The notes: a model not told the origin generated them from the sequence alone. A DNA stretch of 64,000 nucleotides from Deltaproteobacteria bacterium (GCA_017644045.1 JAEPMI010000015.1:144501-208500), one strand, 5' to 3'; positions 1 through 8,137 are shown, counted from the first letter of the stretch. Numbers and translations are program-made.

Positions 1-33
1 GTCATGCGCGAACGGCTGAAGCCCTACCTCTGA
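1..33 (+). CDS. C-terminal end of an unknown gene (partial)
   Basis: The window opens inside a reading frame that encodes ten residues ending in KPYL and stops at TGA 31-33. It converges with the cyclotransferase gene on the other strand, leaving 9 bp between the two stops. The fragment is too short to name, and even its coding status rests only on the tight convergent layout. Confidence 0.4.
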   Translation, partial: VMRERLKPYL

Positions 34-42
34 CCCGGTCGA

Positions 43-1032
43 TCAGCGCTCGACGAGGTCGATCTCGAACGCAGCCGGCCAGAGCTTGCCGGTGATCACG
101 AAGCGCTCGCGTTCCGGGATCCACGCGATGCCGTTGAGCACGTCGGCGCCGCGGCGCTCGGCGAAGGTCAGCAGGCCGGAGGCGTCGACCGTCGCGGTCA
201 CGTTTCCGGTCGCCGGGTCGATCTTCACGATGTCGTTCCGCTGCCAGACATTGGCCCAGATGGCTCCGTCGACGCACTCCAGCTCGTTGAGCATGCGCAG
301 CGGCCGGCCGACCTTTCGCACCTGGATGCGGCGCTCGACCGCGAAGGTCTCCGGGTCGCGGAAGGTGAGCTCGTGGCTCCCGTCGCTCATGACCAGGTGC
401 TCTCCGTCGAAGCACAGACCCCAGCCTTCACCCTCGTACTCGAGCTCTCGCTTCAGCTCGAAGGTCTCCCGGTCGTAGACGAGGAGGAGGCCGTCGCGCC
501 ACGTGAGCTGGAAGAGCTCGTCGCCCACCCGCTCGAGCCCTTCGGCGAAGACGTCCGGGACCTCGGTCCGTTGCGTGATCTGTCCGGAGCTCAGGTCCCA
601 GCGGCGGATGGACGAGCGGCCGACCAAGCCAGTGCTCTCGTAGAGCTCGCCCTCGTGCCAGAGGAGCCCCTGGGTGAAGGCGCTGTCGTCGTGTGGATGC
701 CGAGCGACGACCTCCACGTCGTAGGCCACCGGCACCACGGGCGCGCCCGGATCCACGACCTCCACCGTCTCCACCTCTTCGACCTCCGGTTGGGTCTCCT
801 CTGCCTCGCCGTCGCTCTGCCCGAGCGCGAGCGCGGCCACGACCCCCAGCCCGACGACGCCGACGCCGACCAACCAGACGCCGGGGTTGCCGCCGCTCTT
901 CTTCGAGGCGCGCTTCTTGGCGCTCTTCTTCCCCGAGGCGGCCTTCTTCGAGGCGCTCTTCTTCGCCGTCGAGCCGCCGCTCGTGCGGGACTTCGCGCTC
1001 TTCTTCTTCGCGCTCTTCTTCCGAGCAGCCAC
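43..1032 (-). CDS. Membrane-anchored glutamine cyclotransferase with Lys/Ala/Ser-rich tail
   Basis: A 329-residue protein starting at GTG 1032. Residues 1-50 are an extremely Lys/Ala/Ser-rich tail of the AARKKSAKKK type, followed by one membrane segment near residues 52-71 and an acidic linker. From about residue 100 it matches the glutamine cyclotransferase beta-propeller family, with segments such as DSAFTQGLLW, LYESTGLVGRSSI, MLNELE and LNGIAW. Such enzymes convert N-terminal Gln to pyroglutamate. The topology implied is a basic tail inside the cell and a propeller in the periplasm. The gene is divergent from alr with an 89-bp gap. The histone-H1-like tail is unusual for the family and could bind nucleic acid or simply enforce membrane topology. 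Confidence 0.8.
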   Translation of the reverse strand: MAARKKSAKKKSAKSRTSGGSTAKKSASKKAASGKKSAKKRASKKSGGNPGVWLVGVGVVGLGVVAALALGQSDGEAEETQPEVEEVETVEVVDPGAPVVPVAYDVEVVARHPHDDSAFTQGLLWHEGELYESTGLVGRSSIRRWDLSSGQITQRTEVPDVFAEGLERVGDELFQLTWRDGLLLVYDRETFELKRELEYEGEGWGLCFDGEHLVMSDGSHELTFRDPETFAVERRIQVRKVGRPLRMLNELECVDGAIWANVWQRNDIVKIDPATGNVTATVDASGLLTFAERRGADVLNGIAWIPERERFVITGKLWPAAFEIDLVER

Positions 1033-1121
1033 GATGCTTCTTTACGCGGGCTCTCGCTGGGATGCCAGCGTGTTGGCGCCCGGGGATCGACGGCGGCCAG
1101 CCGGGCGCGTATGACACCGCC

Positions 1122-2270
1122 ATGGGCTCCGATCCCAGCTTGGTGCTCCGCGCTCGCGCTCATCGCGCCGAGGACTCGCTGCGGCCGACCCGCGCCGAGA
1201 TCGACCTCGACGCGATCGCCGCCAACTTCCACGCGACCCGTGCGCTGGCGGACCGGCCCGTGCTCGCCGTCGTGAAGTGCGACGCCTACGGCCATGGGGT
1301 GCTGCCGGTGGCTCTCCGCCTCGCCCAGGAGGGCGTTCACGGCTTCGGGGTGGCGCTCGCCGAGGAGGGCCTCGAGCTCCGCGAGGCGGGGGTGGAGCAA
1401 ATGATCCTCGTCATGAACGGCGTCTACGGCGACGCGCATGGGGCGGTCCTCGCGGCGGGCCTCTCGCCGGTCGTCTACCGGCTCGAGGAGGTGGAGCGCT
1501 TCGCCGCGGCCGCGAACGGGCCCTTCGAGGTCCACCTGAAGATCGACACCGGGATGCATCGCCTCGGGATCCCCATGGCCGAGCTCGACCGCTTCCTCGA
1601 CGGCTTCGCCGCGGTCCAGGGCGCGACCATCGCCGGCGTGATGACGCATCTGGCAGCGGCGGAAGACGACGACGCGCTCACCCACCGCCAGCTCGACGCC
1701 TTCGACGACGCGCTCGCCCGCGTTCGTGCGCGGGGCCACGAGCCGCGCTGGTGCCACGCGGCCAACAGCGCGGCCACCGTTCGCCACCCGCGCGCTCGCT
1801 ACGACCTGGTGCGCACCGGCGGCGCGCTCTGGGGCCACCCCGGCTACGACTCGGCGGCGGCGCCGGTCGACGTGAAAGGCGCGATGCGCCTGCGCACCGA
1901 GATCGTCTCGCTGAAGACCATCGAGCCCGGCGAGATCGTCGGCTACTGCGGCACCTTCCGGGCCGAGCGCCCGAGCCGCATCGCGGCGCTCCCGGTCGGC
2001 TACGGCGACGGCCTCGTCCGCTTCCAGTCGAACCGGGGCCACGTGCTCATCCGAGGGCAGCGCTGCCCCATCGCCGGCAACATCTCGATGGACCTCACCA
2101 GTGTCGACGTCACCGACCTCCCCGACGTGGCCATCGGCGACGAGGCGGTCCTCCTGGGCGAGCAGGGCGGCGCCCGGATCCGCGTCGAAGAGGTCGCCGA
2201 GGCCTGCGGGACGATCCCCTATGAGATCTTCACGTCGGTGTCGCGGCGGGTCCCCCGTTTCTACGTCTAG
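1122..2270 (+). CDS. alr: Alanine racemase
   Basis: A 382-residue PLP enzyme interconverting L- and D-alanine for peptidoglycan. The N-terminal barrel carries the PLP-lysine motif VVKCDAYGHG (Lys about residue 52), and the C-terminal part carries GYGDG with the catalytic Tyr at about residue 294. HLKIDTGMHRLG and the PLP-side segment GNISMD are also present. I chose ATG 1122 because family homology begins soon after it (AEIDLDAIAANF); the frame stays open far upstream, but that part reads as high-GC noise. Length is normal for the family. It stands alone on its strand, with the BRCT gene 150 bp downstream. Confidence 0.95.
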   Translation: MGSDPSLVLRARAHRAEDSLRPTRAEIDLDAIAANFHATRALADRPVLAVVKCDAYGHGVLPVALRLAQEGVHGFGVALAEEGLELREAGVEQMILVMNGVYGDAHGAVLAAGLSPVVYRLEEVERFAAAANGPFEVHLKIDTGMHRLGIPMAELDRFLDGFAAVQGATIAGVMTHLAAAEDDDALTHRQLDAFDDALARVRARGHEPRWCHAANSAATVRHPRARYDLVRTGGALWGHPGYDSAAAPVDVKGAMRLRTEIVSLKTIEPGEIVGYCGTFRAERPSRIAALPVGYGDGLVRFQSNRGHVLIRGQRCPIAGNISMDLTSVDVTDLPDVAIGDEAVLLGEQGGARIRVEEVAEACGTIPYEIFTSVSRRVPRFYV

Positions 2271-2420
2271 CGCGGCAAGTATACTCCGGGCTCGCGCGAC
2301 CAGGAGCGGGGGCTCTGCGGTGAGCTCACCGTGGTGGACGAGGTGGAGCTCGATGGCGCCTCGCTCCAGGTCGGCGCGGCTGTGCCACGAGAATTTCCAA
2401 ACGAGGGGAACGAGTCCAAC

Positions 2421-2969
2421 ATGAACATCAAAGGCAAGACGGTCTGCGTGACGGGCAAGATGGCCATCAAGCGCAAAGAGGCAGAGAGTCAGCTGGAGGC
2501 GCTCGGTGCCATCGTCAAAGGCAGCGTGACCAAGGACACGGAGATTCTCTTCGTCGGCACCGACGCGGGCAGCAAGCTCGCGAAGGCCGAGTCGATGGGC
2601 ATCGACGTCATCGATGAGGATGGACTGATGTCGCTCCTCGCGGGGGGCGGAGGCGACGCCAAGAAGAAGGTCATCGAGAAGGCGAAGGCCGAGAAGGCAG
2701 CGAAGGTCGCAAGAGCGAAGAAGCTCGCCGTCGATTCGGTCTCGAGCGTGGCCGGCAAGGTCGTCTGCGTGACGGGCAAGATGGCCGTCAAACGCAAGGA
2801 CGCGGAAGCGAAGCTCGAAGCCCTCGGCGCCACCGTCAAAGGCAGCGTGACCAAAGATACGGAGATCCTCTTCGTGGGCACCGACGCGGGCAGCAAGCTC
2901 GCGAAAGCCGAGTCGATGGGTATCGACATCGTCGACGAAGCGGGCCTCTTGAAGATCATCGGCGAGTGA
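2421..2969 (+). CDS. Tandem BRCT-domain protein
   Basis: A 182-residue protein made of two nearly identical BRCT domains (about residues 3-73 and 110-180), each with GK-VCVTGKMA-KRK at the start and SKLAKAESMGID near the end. A Lys/Ala-rich linker joins them. BRCT domains bind phosphoproteins or DNA ends and in bacteria usually form the tail of NAD-dependent DNA ligase; here they stand alone. The start ATG 2421 is chosen because it immediately precedes the first BRCT strand. Near-identity extends to the DNA, so the duplication is recent or kept identical by gene conversion. The binding partner cannot be told from the sequence. Confidence 0.8.
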   Translation: MNIKGKTVCVTGKMAIKRKEAESQLEALGAIVKGSVTKDTEILFVGTDAGSKLAKAESMGIDVIDEDGLMSLLAGGGGDAKKKVIEKAKAEKAAKVARAKKLAVDSVSSVAGKVVCVTGKMAVKRKDAEAKLEALGATVKGSVTKDTEILFVGTDAGSKLAKAESMGIDIVDEAGLLKIIGE

Positions 2970-2996
2970 GAGCGCGCCGATCGTCGGCTCCCTCCC

Positions 2997-3665
2997 TCAC
3001 TCGCCGTCGATGAGCAGCGGGAAGCGTCGCCGGTACGCGTGGACGCCTTCCTTCACCTCGGGGAGTGTGGCGTCGCCAGCGAGGAGGTATCGGTCGTTCC
3101 AGAGGTCGTCGGCGAAGGTCGCGACGTAGCCGGTCAAGCTCTCGGCGGCCAGGTAGATGGCGTCCTTGCGAAGGAAGGCGAAGACGCGGCCGCTCACGAG
3201 GTGCACCATCAACCACGAGTTCTCCATCGTGGCGACGCAATGCCAGAACAGAACCCGTTCGTCTTCACGGAAGAGGTCCGCGTCCCGAGTGACGACGTGC
3301 GTCGGGTCCAGCGGCGCCCCGGGCGTCGCGCGCCAGCTCGAGACGAACTTCTCGGGGAGGAAGCTGGCCTCCGGAAAGGAGAGCGACCGCAGACCATACG
3401 ACCACTCCTCCTGGCCGAGCTCGAGGGGGGCGAAGCCGCCATGGGGGAAGAAGAGGTCCGCGTTGGGATCCTGCTGGCCGTCGTGCCAGCGGTAGAGGGC
3501 GGCCAGGTCGGCCGGGAAGGGATGGCCCGCAGCCGCCTCGGCCGCCTCGATGCGCTCCGCGCTCGCTGCCGGCGCCAGGTTGTCGAGGATCGCCTGGGCA
3601 CCGTGGTCTTCGTACCACTCGCCGATATCGGCCAAGGCCTGCTGGAGGGTGTGGTCGTTCGACAT
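2997..3665 (-). CDS. SMI1/KNR4-like protein
   Basis: A 222-residue soluble protein with the SMI1/KNR4 signature: an early helix followed by a segment reading HPFPADLAALYRWHDGQQ, then hydrophobic strands. Bacterial members are often immunity proteins of contact-dependent or polymorphic toxin systems, but many are orphan genes of unknown role. No toxin gene is adjacent here. The start ATG 3665 is preceded by a good GGAGGAG ribosome site; the frame is open 114 bp further upstream without such a site. Its 3' end converges on the BRCT gene. The family call is fairly firm and the function unknown. Confidence 0.75.
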   Translation of the reverse strand: MSNDHTLQQALADIGEWYEDHGAQAILDNLAPAASAERIEAAEAAAGHPFPADLAALYRWHDGQQDPNADLFFPHGGFAPLELGQEEWSYGLRSLSFPEASFLPEKFVSSWRATPGAPLDPTHVVTRDADLFREDERVLFWHCVATMENSWLMVHLVSGRVFAFLRKDAIYLAAESLTGYVATFADDLWNDRYLLAGDATLPEVKEGVHAYRRRFPLLIDGE

Positions 3666-3805
3666 CGGGGGACGCTCCTCCAGATCGTGCTCGCGCTCAA
3701 GGGGTGGCACCGCGTCTCCGTGCTTCGCTCCGAGCGGCCGTGCCATCGAAGCCGTGAGTTCGCCCTTTGTGGCGACCATCGGGGCTCACTTGTTATGGAG
3801 AGGGG

Positions 3806-4699
3806 GTGACGAGCGACGCGCAGCCGGCCACGCCGGCCCCGGCCGAGAAGGCCCCGCAGGAGGACCCGGACCGGGCGCGCTCCGCCGCCGAGGAGGAGGA
3901 GCAGACCCCGAGCTGGGCCAAGGAGATCTCCGAGGCCATCGGTGTCCGCCTGCTCTCGCCGTTGGCGGAGCTGGGGATGCTCTCGCGGATGGCGTGGGAG
4001 ACGCTCTTCTGGGCGGTCCGCCCGCCGTACCGTCTCCGGCTGCTGATCGGCTCGATGGAGTTCATCGGGGTCGGCTCGATCTTCATCGTCGGGCTCACCG
4101 GCTTCTTCATGGGGGCCGTCCTCGGGCTGCAGCTCGTCGACGGCTTCCGGCAGTTCGGCGCGGAGAGCCAGACCGGCGCCGTCGTGGGCATGGCCATGAG
4201 CCGCGAGATCGGTCCGGTCTTCACCGCGCTGATGGTCTCGAGCCGGGCCGGTAGCGCGATCACCACCGAGCTCGGCTCGATGCGGGTCAGCGATCAGATC
4301 AACGCGCTGATCACGATGGCAGTGAACCCCGTGCAGTACCTGGTGGTGCCGCGGGTCCTCGCGGGGCTGCTGACCGTCCCCCTGCTCACCATGCTCTTCA
4401 ACGTGGTCGGGATGTTCGGCGCCTACGTGGTGGCGACCGGGCTGCTCGGGATCGACCCAGGCGTCTTCCTCGGCCGGATGCAATGGCTGGTCGACTGGAA
4501 GGACGTCGCGCAGGGGCTCGTGAAGGCCTGCATCTTCGGTGTCGTGGTCACGCTGATCGCCTGCCGCCAGGGGTTCTTCGCCTCCGGCGGCGCCGCGGGT
4601 GTGGGCCAGGCGACGAACCGCTCGGTGGTCCACAACGCCATCGCCATCCTCGCGCTCGACTACCTGATCACCGCCATCATCCTCGGCCAGGGGATCTGA
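3806..4699 (+). CDS. mlaE: MlaE-family lipid-transport ABC permease
   Basis: A 297-residue inner-membrane permease of the MlaE/YrbE family, part of a phospholipid transporter that maintains outer-membrane asymmetry. The family core reads MSREIGPVFTALMVSSRAGS followed by an ELGSMRVSDQINAL segment. The first 50 residues are acidic and Ala/Pro-rich and are probably cytosolic. Start GTG 3806 sits beside a GGAGAGGGG run; a TTG at 3767 is the alternative. The stop overlaps the start of the ATPase gene (TGATG), so the two are surely co-translated. No MCE-domain protein (MlaD) follows, which is unusual. Confidence 0.9.
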   Translation: MTSDAQPATPAPAEKAPQEDPDRARSAAEEEEQTPSWAKEISEAIGVRLLSPLAELGMLSRMAWETLFWAVRPPYRLRLLIGSMEFIGVGSIFIVGLTGFFMGAVLGLQLVDGFRQFGAESQTGAVVGMAMSREIGPVFTALMVSSRAGSAITTELGSMRVSDQINALITMAVNPVQYLVVPRVLAGLLTVPLLTMLFNVVGMFGAYVVATGLLGIDPGVFLGRMQWLVDWKDVAQGLVKACIFGVVVTLIACRQGFFASGGAAGVGQATNRSVVHNAIAILALDYLITAIILGQGI

Positions 4700-5535
4700 T
4701 GGGACTCTTCTCCCGCAAGCACGAGCCCACGCCGGAGGAGCGCCAGCGCCTCGAAGAGGCCAAGTCCGATCCGATCCACATGCGGATCCGTGGCATTCAC
4801 AAGACCTACGGCGACCACCACGTGCTCAAGGGGGTCGGCTTCGACATTCTCCGCAAGCAGACGAACGTCGTCATCGGACCGTCCGGCTCGGGCAAGTCGG
4901 TGCTGATGCGACAGCTCATCCGGCTCGAGAAGCCCGACGAAGGTGAGATCCTCGTCGACGGCACCGACTTCGCGAAGCTCGACGGGATGGACCTCGAGCG
5001 CGTGCGGCGGCGGATGGGCATGGTCTTCCAGGCCTCGGCGCTCTTCGACTCGATGAGCGTCTTCGACAACGTCGCGTTCCCGCTGGTCGAGCACTCGACC
5101 CTCTCCCGCAAGGAGATCCGCGAGCGGGTCATGGACCGGCTGGAGGGCCTCGCGATCGGTCACGCCGCCAAGAAGTGGCCGGCCGAGCTCAGCGGCGGCA
5201 TGCAGCGCCGCGTGGCCGTCGCGCGGGCGACGGTCCTCGAGACCGACATCCTGATCTACGACGAGCCGACCACCGGTCTCGACCCGGTCACCGTCCGAAC
5301 CGTCGACGAGCTGATCCTGGAGACCGAAGAGAAGCTCGGTGTGACGTCCATCGTGATCAGCCACGACATGGCGAGCGTCTTCCGCATCGCGGACCGCATC
5401 ACCTTCCTGAATTTCGGGGAGGTGGTCGCGTCGGCGGCGCCGGCGCAGCTGCTCGCGGAGCTCGACCCGAAGACGATGGACTACGTCGAGGCGTCTGGGG
5501 TCAGCGAGGACATCCTCGCGGCCCGTCGGAAATAG
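4699..5535 (+). CDS. mlaF: MlaF-family ABC transporter ATPase
   Basis: A 278-residue ATPase that powers the MlaE permease. It has Walker A GPSGSGKS, signature LSGGMQRRV, Walker B ILIYDEPTTGLD and the switch histidine in VISHDMAS. The order and the overlap with mlaE are typical for Mla/TGD-type lipid transporters. The C-terminal stretch after the nucleotide-binding domain (about 30 residues) is as expected for MlaF. The next gene, bfd, lies on the other strand, so the operon ends here without mlaD, mlaC or mlaB. Confidence 0.92.
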   Translation: MGLFSRKHEPTPEERQRLEEAKSDPIHMRIRGIHKTYGDHHVLKGVGFDILRKQTNVVIGPSGSGKSVLMRQLIRLEKPDEGEILVDGTDFAKLDGMDLERVRRRMGMVFQASALFDSMSVFDNVAFPLVEHSTLSRKEIRERVMDRLEGLAIGHAAKKWPAELSGGMQRRVAVARATVLETDILIYDEPTTGLDPVTVRTVDELILETEEKLGVTSIVISHDMASVFRIADRITFLNFGEVVASAAPAQLLAELDPKTMDYVEASGVSEDILAARRK

Positions 5536-5543
5536 CTCAGCGC

Positions 5544-5750
5544 TCAGGCGGCGGGGACCATCGAGGAGCGCTTGGCCATTTCGACCGCGGGCGCCTCGCG
5601 CTCGACGAGCTTCTCGACCAGGGGCTTGCAGCCACCACAGCCGGTGCCGGCACCGCACATGCGACCGACCTCGTCCGCCGACCCGGCACCCGCACGCGCA
5701 CAGTCCCGAATGACTCGGCAGTGGACGCGCTTGCAGTGGCACACCAGCAT
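5544..5750 (-). CDS. bfd: Bacterioferritin-associated ferredoxin
   Basis: A 68-residue [2Fe-2S] protein. Its four cluster cysteines, C4-x-C6 and C38-x2-C41, sit at the positions seen in Bfd. Bfd donates electrons to bacterioferritin to release stored iron. I chose ATG 5750 because it puts CHC at the very N-terminus as in the family; an upstream ATG at 5795 would add 15 residues. The C-terminal tail after residue 55 is longer than in E. coli. The likely partner gene bfr is at 59177, on the far side of the metal island. Confidence 0.85.
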   Translation of the reverse strand: MLVCHCKRVHCRVIRDCARAGAGSADEVGRMCGAGTGCGGCKPLVEKLVEREAPAVEMAKRSSMVPAA

Positions 5751-5751
5751 C

Positions 5752-5846
5752 GTGAGAGAAAGTGTTGGCGTGACCTTGTTGCAAGTCAAATTCAAAATCG
5801 TTTAGGCACTTTTCCTCAACGATTCCGGGAGCTGGCTGGCAGATAC
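5752..5846 (-). promoter_or_regulatory. AT-rich upstream region of bfd, possible iron-regulated promoter
   Basis: This gap is strikingly AT-rich for the window, with a run reading (minus strand) AACGATTTTGAATTTGAC before bfd. A TTGACT hexamer is followed 17 bp later by AACACT, a plausible weak promoter. A Fur-type operator would fit the function of bfd, but I cannot match a consensus with confidence. Confidence 0.3.
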
Positions 5847-6038
5847 ATGGCAGAAGTCGACGCGGTCCGTGAGCGGTTCGTCCAGAGGGACCCACACGCC
5901 GCCGTGGCCGCGCTCGATGCACTGACCGCCGGTGAGCATGCGTTCGCCGCCCTTCGGGACGAGCTGGACGCGATGCTCCGGCCGGACGACGAGCGGAGCG
6001 TTGCCCGGGACAGCGAGCGAAGCGAGAGCAATGGTTGA
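5847..6038 (+). CDS. Small hypothetical protein
   Basis: A 63-residue protein starting MAEVDAVRERF, predicted to be mostly helical and charged, ending DSERSESNG. It starts just after the AT-rich gap upstream of bfd and is divergent from bfd. I do not recognise the family. It is the last plausible chromosomal gene before the metal island. A larger frame upstream of this start runs antisense through bfd and is noise. Confidence 0.4.
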   Translation: MAEVDAVRERFVQRDPHAAVAALDALTAGEHAFAALRDELDAMLRPDDERSVARDSERSESNG

Positions 6039-6118
6039 GCGCCCGATAGCGATGCCGAGCCTCCTGGTGCCGCTCTCGAAGCCGAGCCAACGTGTTCCTA
6101 TGCCCCTGCCAGCCTCAC

Positions 6119-6211
6119 GTGAGCAAGCAGCCGCGTAGGTTCAATGCGCGGGCCCGCAACGAGCAGCGTGCAACGCGGTATTTGTGGGACTTCGTGGTGA
6201 AGGTGGCGTGA
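6119..6211 (+). CDS. Possible 30-residue leader or antitoxin-like peptide
   Basis: A short frame from GTG 6119 reads SKQPRRFNARARNE and ends LWDFVVKVA, basic at the start and hydrophobic at the end, 18 bp before the truncated PIN-like gene. Size and position would suit a remnant of a toxin-antitoxin pair. There is no family match I can name, and the call may be chance. The rest of 6039-6229 holds nothing else I can support. Confidence 0.2.
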   Translation: MSKQPRRFNARARNEQRATRYLWDFVVKVA

Positions 6212-6229
6212 CGGACCTACCATCCAGGG

Positions 6230-6595
6230 ATGGGGCGGGCTCTCCTTTACCTTGACCACGCGTACTACACGGCGCTCTTGCGGCCGCAGAATGCGCCCGT
6301 CGAGGCCAGGCTTCGGGGCTTGGTCTCTTCTGGCCGCCTGGTCTGTCCCATTTCGATGTTCCACTTCATCGAGACCGCCAAGATCCACGAGAGGGCGCTC
6401 CGCCAGAGCGTGGTGCGACTGATGACTGCCCTGTCCGGCGGGTTCGGGTTGCGCTCGGTGGACCACGCCTGGCGGGTGGAGCGGGATGCCTTCCGGCTGA
6501 GCAAGGCGACTGGCTGGGTGCGTTCGAAGCTCCTCGCGCCGAATCGATGGGGAAGCCCTCCCACACCGCATCGTGACTCTCGGAGACCGCCAATA
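6230..6595 (+). pseudogene. Truncated PIN-like gene at the island's left edge
   Basis: The frame begins MGRALLYLDHAYYTALL and continues with ISMFHFIETAKIHER, resembling the first acidic site and following helices of PIN-like nuclease domains (weak resemblance). After about residue 110 it runs, without a stop, directly into the signal peptide of the MerP-like gene. The natural end of the first gene is therefore missing, as expected if mobile DNA cut it. The exact junction is somewhere around 6530-6590. Whether this gene belonged to the chromosome or to an older island is unclear. Confidence 0.4.
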
Positions 6596-6928
6596 ATGAA
6601 GCCTCACATTCTCGTTGCCGTTCTGGCGGCCACCAGCTCGCCGTCGGCCGCGATGGCGGGTGCTTTCGACGCTTTGCAATCCCCTCCAGCCGTGGCGCAG
6701 TCGGACTTGCGCTCCGTGACCTTCGCGGTCGAAGGCATGAGCTGCCGTCGGTGCGCCACGTCGATCTCCGAAGCCCTCCATCGGGTGGACGGGGTGCTCA
6801 GGGCAGACGTCTCGCACGACGAGCGCAGAGCGAGGGTTCGGTACGACGCGGACCGCGTGTCTCGCGAACGACTGATGGAGGTCATCCGAGAGCTCGGATA
6901 CCGGGTCGAGGTCGCGGAGAACGACTGA
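6596..6928 (+). CDS. Periplasmic MerP-like metal-binding protein
   Basis: A 110-residue protein with a signal peptide (cleavage near SAAMAGA, about residue 22) and one HMA domain containing the metal motif GMSCRRC. MerP binds Hg(II) in the periplasm and hands it to MerT. The start ATG 6596 is preceded by unrelated truncated-gene sequence in the same frame, and I chose it because it begins the signal peptide. It overlaps the next gene (ATGA-type), so it heads the mer-like operon. The metal could be mercury, but copper or another soft metal is possible because the motif does not discriminate. Confidence 0.75.
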   Translation: MKPHILVAVLAATSSPSAAMAGAFDALQSPPAVAQSDLRSVTFAVEGMSCRRCATSISEALHRVDGVLRADVSHDERRARVRYDADRVSRERLMEVIRELGYRVEVAEND

Positions 6929-7437
6929 TGAAGAACGGCACACCCGCGAGCTGCCCGGGCTGCGCAGCGACGGGGCGCAGAGTCGACGACTCGACGCCCG
7001 GAGCGCTCCTTCGCCCAAACGCCAAGGCACGACTCACTGGCGGCGGATACCGCTTCTGTCGCACGGAGTCGTGCGACGTCGTCTACTTCGACGAGGGGCA
7101 GGAGCTCACCTTCGGGACCGCCGACCTCGAGGTCACAGTGTTCCAGAAGAGCAGCGATCCGGAGCGGCCGGTCTGCTACTGCTTCGAGCACACGGTCCAG
7201 AGCATTTACGACGAGGTCGGCGCGCGGGGCGCATCCGACGTCCCCGAGGACATCGGGGAGAAGTGCAGAGCGGGCCTCGACGACTGCGAGCACAACAACC
7301 CGCAGGGCTCGTGTTGCCTTGGGAACGTCAGGCGGGTGGTCAAAGAGGCGCTCCGGGCTCGCGGCGACGTCGGCAAAGTCCACGGAGCGTCGCGCGGGTG
7401 CTGTTCGGGAAGCGGAGAGTCCCAACATGGGAGTTGA
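6928..7437 (+). CDS. CopZ-type zinc/[2Fe-2S] domain protein
   Basis: A 169-residue Cys-rich protein resembling the N-terminal zinc and [2Fe-2S] domain of the Archaeoglobus CopZ metallochaperone: CPGC near the start, VCYCFEHT in the middle, and a later CSSG-like cluster region with EKCRAG, DDCEHNNPQGSCCLGN. The usual C-terminal HMA domain of CopZ is absent; HMA domains are instead supplied by the genes on either side. It probably binds or reduces metal in the cytoplasm. Stop and start overlap with both neighbours, so it is in the same operon. Confidence 0.7.
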   Translation: MKNGTPASCPGCAATGRRVDDSTPGALLRPNAKARLTGGGYRFCRTESCDVVYFDEGQELTFGTADLEVTVFQKSSDPERPVCYCFEHTVQSIYDEVGARGASDVPEDIGEKCRAGLDDCEHNNPQGSCCLGNVRRVVKEALRARGDVGKVHGASRGCCSGSGESQHGS

Positions 7438-8134
7438 TACCAAGCAACCCCACCCGGTGACAGACGACTGCTGCGCCCCGAAGCGCGCCGAGTCGTCGCC
7501 CAGCGCCGGCCCGTCCAGCGGTTCGCGCGCCGGGCTGCTCTCGGGCGGCGCCGTGCTCGGCGCGCTCTTCGCTTCGGCCTGCTGTTGGCTGCCGCTCTTG
7601 CTCATCGGCATGGGGGTGTCGACCGTCGGCGTCGCGGGCTTCTTCGAGACGTACCGCCCCTACTTCCTGGTCGCGACCGCCGGCCTCCTGGGCGCCGGCT
7701 TCTACTTCGTCTACTTCCGAAAACCGAAGTGCGCACCAGGCGAGGCATGTGAGGTCCCGAACCCTCGCCTCCGGCGCATGAGCGAGGTGAGCTTGTGGTT
7801 GGCCACTGTGCTGGTGATCGCGTTCGCCGCGTTCCCGAGCTACGTCGGCGCCTTCTTCGGCGACGACGGCACCGGTACGGCGGCGGCCACCCAGACGGCG
7901 GAGGACGTGTCACGCACCTGCGTGATCGAAGGGATGACTTGCGAGGGGTGCGCGAGCCACATCCGGACGGCGGTCGGCGCGCTGCCGAGCGTCAAGGCCG
8001 TCGAGGTCTCCTTCGCCGAGGGCACCGCGGTCGTGGTCTTCGATGGGGACGCGGCCGACGACCAGGCGGTGACCGAGGCCGTCGCCGGCGCGGGGTATAC
8101 GGCTCGCCCACGAGCCGAGGACTCGGCGCTTTGA
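7427..8134 (+). CDS. MerT-type transporter fused to HMA domain
   Basis: A 235-residue inner-membrane protein. The first TM region carries ASACCWLPLLLIGMG, the vicinal Cys pair of MerT that receives Hg(II) from MerP. A second and third TM follow, with cytosolic Cys in the loop (KCAPGEACEV). The C-terminal domain from about residue 165 is a MerP-like HMA with GMTCEGC. Such MerTP fusions import metal and pass it to a reductase. The N-terminal tail adds another CC pair. It overlaps the preceding gene by 11 bp and is followed 3 bp later by the flavoprotein. Confidence 0.8.
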   Translation: MGVDTKQPHPVTDDCCAPKRAESSPSAGPSSGSRAGLLSGGAVLGALFASACCWLPLLLIGMGVSTVGVAGFFETYRPYFLVATAGLLGAGFYFVYFRKPKCAPGEACEVPNPRLRRMSEVSLWLATVLVIAFAAFPSYVGAFFGDDGTGTAAATQTAEDVSRTCVIEGMTCEGCASHIRTAVGALPSVKAVEVSFAEGTAVVVFDGDAADDQAVTEAVAGAGYTARPRAEDSAL

Positions 8135-8137
8135 CCC

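Noticed and set aside
5175-6038. A 287-codon plus-strand frame
   Set aside because: Most of it lies over the ABC ATPase in another frame and antisense to bfd. Only its last 63 codons, after the AT-rich gap, look like a possible gene.
4660-6090. Long minus-strand open frame of 476 codons through mlaF and bfd
   Set aside because: It is antisense to well-supported genes and shows only the Arg/Ala/Asp-rich composition produced by reading GC-rich codons in the wrong frame.
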